Shown here piece by piece: positions 16,245-64,000 of a stretch of DNA of 64,000 nt. Origin of the DNA: Paractinoplanes brasiliensis (lineage in GTDB: Bacteria > Actinomycetota > Actinomycetes > Mycobacteriales > Micromonosporaceae); NCBI RefSeq assembly GCF_004362215.1, contig NZ_SNWR01000002.1:2480001-2544000 (forward strand), read 5' to 3'. The notes under the pieces were generated by a model, which was not told where the DNA came from, ran no database searches, and was given only the letters and a program-made list of their open reading frames with translations. The position numbers were made by a program, and so were the translations under genes. How positions within the stretch are numbered: the first letter of the stretch is position 1; the number at the start of each line of letters is the position of its first letter.

Positions 16245-17718
16245 CGCTGCTCGCCGGTCTGCTGCCGCAACGTCACGAGGTCGGCCCGGCCGCCCACTCC
16301 GAGCTTGCGGTAGACGCTGGTGAGGCGGGCCTCGACGGTGCGGATCGAGACGAACAGCTCGGCGGCGACCTCCCGGTTGGTGCGGCCGGCGGCCACCAGC
16401 TGCACCACCCGCTGCTCCCCGGCGGTCAGCCCCGGCGCACCGGGTTGCTTTCCCCGGGCGGCGGTCAGCAGCCGGTGGGCGGCCCCACCCACAATCGGGT
16501 CACCGGCCTGGTCGGCCAAGTCGGTCAGCTGGCCCAGCCGGGCGCGGGCCGCCCGCAGATCGCCGTCCACCATCAAGGCCCGGGCGAGCGAGTAAAGGGC
16601 CCGGCGGTGTTCGTCGCCGGCCACCGAGCTCTCCAGCGTCGCCACTGCCTCCTCCAGCAGCAGGATGCCGGGCCGGCCGGGCGTGGTCAGGCCCCGGGCG
16701 AGCAGGCTCAGCCCGGACGCCCGACGGGTTCCCCAGGCCCGCGCCGTACGCATGCCGTGCTCCACGAACGGCGCCGCCTCGTCGGCTCGGCCGGCCGCCG
16801 CCAGCAACTCCGACGCCTCCAGCCACCACGGCGCGAACACCGGGTTCTCGACGCCGGACCGGGCCAGGTGCTCGCCGCAGAGCGTCAGCCACCGCAACGC
16901 CCCGTCGAGGTCGCGCCGCCGCCGCTGGATGACCGCCCGGACCATCAGGTAGACCGGATACTGCCAGACCAGCTCGTCGTGGCGGGGCCGCCGGGCGGTT
17001 TCGAGCAGCGCCTCCGCCCGGTGCAGCTCGCCGCGGTGGCACAGCGTCTTGGCCAGCATCACCCGGGGCAGCACCATCGGCGCGTCCCAGGCCGCCGACG
17101 CGGCGATCGTCACCGCGGTGCCGGCGTCCGCGTACGCCCGGTCGAAGTCGCCGGCGACGCACATGGCCGCCGCCCGGGTCGAGAGCGCCAGGCTCAGCGT
17201 CCAGCCGGTGTCCTCATGCTGGTTGCCGTCGACCAGCCAGTCGAGGGCGGCGAGCGACTCGTCCAGGTCGTCGGTGAGCAGCAGCGCGAAGGCGGCGCCC
17301 AGGGTGGACAGCTCGCCGGCCGGGTCCGAGCGGATCCGGCGGGCCAGGCGCGCTCGTTCCCGTACGGTGACGGCCGACTTCCCGGCCAGCGCGCCGGCCA
17401 TCGCCTGGATGCCGAGCAGCTGCCGCTCGGCGATGGTGTCGCCCGGCGGCACCTCCATCTCGCGGGCCAGGGTGATCGCGGTGGCCGAGGTGGTGGCGTC
17501 GTCGAGGCCGGTCAGCACCAGCACGAACCGGCCGGCCAGCAGCAGGTTGCGGTCGTCGGGGCCGGGCGCGTCGCCGATCAGCCGGTCGAGCGCCGGAACG
17601 GCGTCCTGCAGAGCCTCGAACGCGGGCCGCGAGTTGCCGGCCATCAGCGCGACGAGGCCGTAGCCGAGGGCGATGCTCAGACGGGTACGGGCGTCGGAGG
17701 GCCCGGTGTCGAACGCCT
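16241..17718 (-). CDS. C-terminal part of a frameshifted LAL regulator
   Basis: This frame carries the helical middle (from EAFDTGPSDARTRLS onward) and the LuxR helix-turn-helix (LTAGEQRVVQLVAAGRTN to YRKLGVGGRADL) of a third LAL regulator. It continues the protein begun at 19050 but in another frame. The open frame reaches back to 17881, yet its first roughly 50 residues are an Arg-rich out-of-frame reading of the upstream part. The switch must fall close to 17710-17730 and needs a -1 shift. I see no plausible own start with a ribosome-binding site at the junction. It is a real mutation, a base-call error or, less likely, programmed frameshifting. Confidence 0.7.
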
Positions 17719-19050
17719 CGCGAGGTGCTCCATCGCGGTCGACGGGTCGGCCGTGCTCAGCGCCCGGGCCAGCGCCAGGCGGCCGGTGATGTCGGCGGGC
17801 GTCTCGCGCAGCACCCGTTCCAGGTAACAGGCGGCGCCGACCGAGTCGCCGCGCCGTTCGGCCCGCCGTGCGGCGTCCCACAGCACTCCCAGCATCCAGG
17901 CCTCGGGTGTCGCCGACATCGCCACGATCTGGTCGGCGACGTCCGCGGCCGGGCGCCCGGCGTCGTTCAGCAGCCGGGCGGCCCCCGCCCGCAGTTCGTC
18001 CCGTTCGCGCGCGCCGAGACCCCCGAGGACGGCCCGGCGGACGACCTCGTGGACCGTGCCCTCGGCCGGGTCGTACAGGGTGAGGTCCCGCAGGGTGTTC
18101 AGCACGTCCTCGATGAGCCGGTCACTCGCCCCGGTCAGCGCCCGGATCAGTTGCCGGTCGCCCACGCCGAGGACAGCGATGCCGGTGGCCGCCGCGCGTA
18201 CCTCGGGCGACTCGGCGGTCAGAAACTCGGCGACCGGCGCGGCGACGATTTCGGGGCCCGCGGTGGCGGCCCACTCGCAGCCGGCCGCGTCCGGGCCCAC
18301 CCCTTGCTGCTCCATCGCGGCCAGCAGGTGGGTGACCAGCAGCGGGTTGCCGCCGCAGAGCCGGGAACAGGCGGCGCCGAACGCGGGCACCGGCTCGCGG
18401 CCGAGAGTGAGCCGGATCAGGTCGGCGACGTCGGCCTCGGCGAGCACCCCGAGGTCGATGCGGCGGTGGGGAGCGGCGAGCAGCAGCTCGGCGAGGTCGG
18501 GCCAGGCTGCTCGCTCGATGGCCGGGCGGGCCGCCAGCACGACCAGGATGCGGTCGTGGACGAGCCGCCGGCCCAGAAATTCCAGCCAGCGCCGGGAGGC
18601 GGCGTCACAGTGCTGGGCGTCGTCGATCGCGAGAATCAGGGGGCGGTCTGCCGCGAGGCCGGCGGCGCGGCGGGAGAGGGCGAGCAGCCGCCGATAAGTG
18701 GCACTCCCCCCATCGTCGCTCTCGCTCCGGTCGCTCCGGTCGCCCCGGTCGCTGTGGTCGCTGTGGTCGCTCTCGTCGCCTCCGTCGTCGCCGAGAAGGG
18801 CGGAGACCAGGCCGTACGGCGGGCCGGCGGGCCGGGCGACGGCTCGGCGCACGGTCAGGTCGTCACCGGTGCGGCCGGTCAGGAACGCATCGAGCAGCGC
18901 CGTCTTGCCGACGCCGGCCGGGCCGTGGAGCAGGACGATCCGGGGGTTGCCGTCGCGTGCCTCGGTGAGCAGTCCTGCGAGGGTGGACAGCTCGGCATCG
19001 CGGCCGACGACGACCGTCCCGCCGTCCTTTGCAGCCCGAGCATCCACCAC
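17677..19050 (-). CDS. N-terminal part of a frameshifted LAL regulator
   Basis: This frame encodes the ATPase half of a LAL regulator: Walker A GPAGVGKT and Walker B LILAIDDAQH, followed by the start of the helical region up to STAMEHLAR. After that it reads RSTPGPPTPVPV and stops at 17677, while homology continues in the frame of 16241-17718. Joined, the two parts give a protein of normal LAL length (about 930 residues). GTG 19050 is chosen because AGGA lies nine bases upstream; GTG 19098 is open but lacks a site. An acidic Ser-Asp-His/Arg repeat sits between the Walker motifs. Alone, this half could bind ATP but not DNA. Confidence 0.7.
   Translation of the reverse strand: MVDARAAKDGGTVVVGRDAELSTLAGLLTEARDGNPRIVLLHGPAGVGKTALLDAFLTGRTGDDLTVRRAVARPAGPPYGLVSALLGDDGGDESDHSDHSDRGDRSDRSESDDGGSATYRRLLALSRRAAGLAADRPLILAIDDAQHCDAASRRWLEFLGRRLVHDRILVVLAARPAIERAAWPDLAELLLAAPHRRIDLGVLAEADVADLIRLTLGREPVPAFGAACSRLCGGNPLLVTHLLAAMEQQGVGPDAAGCEWAATAGPEIVAAPVAEFLTAESPEVRAAATGIAVLGVGDRQLIRALTGASDRLIEDVLNTLRDLTLYDPAEGTVHEVVRRAVLGGLGARERDELRAGAARLLNDAGRPAADVADQIVAMSATPEAWMLGVLWDAARRAERRGDSVGAACYLERVLRETPADITGRLALARALSTADPSTAMEHLARRSTPGPPTPVPV
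18720..18782. repeat. 9-bp tandem repeat inside the third LAL gene
   Basis: About seven copies of a unit close to GGTCGCTNN (clear copies begin at 18729, 18738, 18747, 18756 and 18765). On the coding strand they give repeated Ser-Asp-His or Ser-Asp-Arg triplets between Walker A and Walker B. The other two LAL proteins lack this insert. Confidence 0.7.
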
Positions 19051-19293
19051 CGGTATCAATCCTGTCGGCGCACACTGACTCCGTCCCGTGTGGATCACAC
19101 CCTAACCGGTGCGCAAAACCCGGCCACCGCTTCCGGGCTGACCGAACCTGATGCGGCCCGGCCCCGTGACTCCGGAAAACGGCTACCGCCCGTCTCGGGG
19201 TGGGACCCCGAACCACCGACCGAACCGACACCGCACCATTGATCGCGGCCGCCCGCCGGCACCACAGTTCTCCGCGCTCCCAGGGGCGGCTAG

Positions 19294-19322
19294 TTGACTC
19301 TTAAACTTTCGCTTCATACGCT
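19294..19322 (+). promoter_or_regulatory. Predicted promoter of the PAS-only gene
   Basis: TTGACT (19294-19299) and TACGCT (19317-19322) are exactly 17 bp apart on the plus strand, within the 410-nt gap between the third LAL gene and the PAS-only gene. The implied leader is about 130 nt. Confidence 0.5.
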
Positions 19323-19398
19323 GATTCGCGTGTTCACCCGAGGTCTTCCATTGCGGATCGGGGAACCCTGGCGCTGACTTCCTGGATAAGGCCTCGCA

Positions 19399-19412
19399 CC
19401 ACGAAATCGTGG
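19399..19412. promoter_or_regulatory. 14-bp palindrome in the leader of the PAS-only gene
   Basis: CCACGAAATCGTGG has perfect 6-bp arms around a central AA. It lies about 75 bp past the predicted promoter and 48 bp before the ATG, a position suited to a repressor. The binding protein is unknown. Confidence 0.35.
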
Positions 19413-19460
19413 AATTCTCGGTGACGACGGCCCGAACAACGGGCAGAATGGGGGTTCACG

Positions 19461-19880
19461 ATGCGCCCGCAGACGAGCCCGGCGACGCACACCCACGCTT
19501 ACGCCGCGCGATCGATATTCGAGTGGACCGGGGCCTGCCTGGCGCGCCTCGACCCCCAGCTCCGGCTTGTCACCGCGAACATGGACTTCTTCCAGCAGTT
19601 CGGCGGAACCCCTGGTGAACGCCGGGGCAAGAGCCTGCTCGACCTGGTGCACCCGGGTGCCCGCGAGCGCGTCCGCCGCCGCTTCGCCGCGCTCGCCAGC
19701 TCGGACCGCAGCCACTTCACCGACCATGTCTCCGGGCTGAGCGGCCGCGGCCGCTCCTTTTCCGGGACATTGACCGGCGTTGCCTCCCGCAACAGCCACG
19801 GCGAGATCGATGCGATCCTCGTCGTAGTGAAGCCCGATGCGGTATTTCAGGGCCTCGACTCATTCGCCCAGCCGGCCTGA
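19461..19880 (+). CDS. PAS-only paralogue of the PAS-LuxR regulator
   Basis: A 139-residue protein that aligns along its length with the N-terminal half of the PAS-LuxR regulator at 5159-5833: RSIFEWTGACLARLD against RTLFEWSNLCIASLD, FGGTPGERRGKSLLDLVHPGARERVRRRF against FGGTQRSRAGQDFNELLHPGTRDKVRRKI, and a shared SFSG segment. It stops at the point where the regulator would enter its linker and helix-turn-helix. No helix-turn-helix remnant is readable downstream. It therefore senses or binds something without binding DNA, and could act as a decoy partner. It is the only plus-strand gene between the regulators and the PKS. GGGGG lies eight bases before the ATG. Loss of the second half by deletion is the alternative. 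Confidence 0.75.
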   Translation: MRPQTSPATHTHAYAARSIFEWTGACLARLDPQLRLVTANMDFFQQFGGTPGERRGKSLLDLVHPGARERVRRRFAALASSDRSHFTDHVSGLSGRGRSFSGTLTGVASRNSHGEIDAILVVVKPDAVFQGLDSFAQPA

Positions 19881-19882
19881 AG

Positions 19883-19895
19883 AACAATTATTGTT
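19883..19895. repeat. 13-bp AT-rich palindrome after the PAS-only gene
   Basis: AACAATTATTGTT begins two bases after the TGA stop. It is unusually AT-rich for this window. It may be an operator or part of a weak terminator. Confidence 0.3.
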
Positions 19896-20029
19896 TCCTT
19901 CGTGTTGCGGTATCCCGTGACGAAGAATTTACACTGGGCAATGTTCGCCATTTCGGCGACGCACCTTCCCCTCCGGGCATAAACCTGCCGTACACCGGGT
20001 CGCCTCCGTGGCTGACCTCGTTCACCTTC

Positions 20030-20076
20030 GAGGAGCCGCTCCCCGCCGGCCGGAAAGGGCCCTGAACGGGCTCCTC
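20030..20076. terminator. Hairpin between the convergent PAS-only and PKS genes
   Basis: GAGGAGCC (20030-20037) pairs with GGCTCCTC (20069-20076) around a 31-nt loop that is itself GC-rich with short inner repeats. It lies just past the PKS stop codon and in the path of plus-strand transcription. Confidence 0.4.
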
Positions 20077-20105
20077 CCCAGCCGGCGGAGAGCATCTTGG
20101 ATCGG

Positions 20106-64000
<43,895 letters not shown>

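Noticed and set aside
17719..17881. Arg-rich N-terminus of the long open frame ending at 16241.
   Set aside because: It is an out-of-frame reading of the ATPase-half coding sequence, not protein homologous to LAL regulators.
5159..19098. TTA codons that would place the regulators under bldA control.
   Set aside because: The candidates I checked by eye (for example at 14746, 16593 and 17825) are out of frame; I found none in frame.
5834..19460. PimM-type operator (CTVGGGAWWTCCCBAG) in the regulatory gaps.
   Set aside because: Only partial resemblance, such as GGGGAACCC near 19360; no site fits well enough to report.
19847..20095. Minus-strand 82-residue frame between the PAS-only gene and the PKS stop.
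   Set aside because: It has no recognisable family, overlaps the PAS gene antisense and includes the terminator-like hairpin; chance is more likely.

Overview
This 64 kb window is very GC-rich actinobacterial DNA. The giant modular type I polyketide synthase (PKS), the SARP and LAL regulators and the PptT-type transferase fit a filamentous actinomycete; Micromonosporaceae (Actinoplanes-like) is my guess, not a demonstrated assignment. I see no tRNA, rRNA, insertion sequence or CRISPR array.

Layout. (1) 1-4.7 kb, plus strand except the STAS gene: an anti-sigma-type ATPase facing a STAS antagonist-like protein, a membrane-anchored alpha/beta hydrolase, then a metallophosphoesterase and a 4'-phosphopantetheinyl transferase resembling the mycobacterial PptH/PptT pair. 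A strong 13-bp inverted repeat closes this block. (2) 4.7-19.1 kb, minus strand: a DUF5988 small protein, a PAS-LuxR regulator, a cold-shock-domain protein, a LAL regulator, a SARP-NB-ARC-TPR regulator, a type II thioesterase, a second LAL, and a third LAL broken by a -1 frameshift. (3) 19.1-20.1 kb: a divergent control region, a plus-strand PAS-only paralogue of the PAS-LuxR regulator, and a convergent terminator-like hairpin. (4) 20.1-64.0 kb, minus strand: one uninterrupted PKS reading frame of more than 14,600 residues whose 5' end lies beyond the right edge.

The PKS shows the end of one module and eight complete modules, then a C-terminal thioesterase. In biosynthetic order: [..AT(methylmalonyl)-KR(A)-ACP]; KS-AT(malonyl)-KR(B)-ACP; KS-AT(methylmalonyl)-DH-ER-KR-ACP twice; KS-AT(methylmalonyl)-KR(B)-ACP; KS-AT(malonyl)-DH-ER-KR-ACP; KS-AT(malonyl)-DH-KR-ACP; KS-AT(methylmalonyl)-DH-KR-ACP; KS-AT(methylmalonyl)-KR(A)-ACP-TE. 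Colinearity predicts a reduced, multiply methylated chain ending in 2-methyl-3-hydroxy-4-methyl-4,6-diene, released as a macrolactone or acid.

How the genes fit together (inference): the transferase could arm the ACPs, the type II thioesterase could clear stalled acyl groups, and the SARP, LAL and PAS-LuxR proteins control expression. No tailoring, sugar or export genes are in view, so the rest of the cluster must lie to the right. The most unusual points are the size and internal duplication of the PKS, near-identical patches with atypical codon use inside it, the HTH-less PAS protein, the broken LAL gene, and a Pro-to-Ala change in four of five DH motifs.
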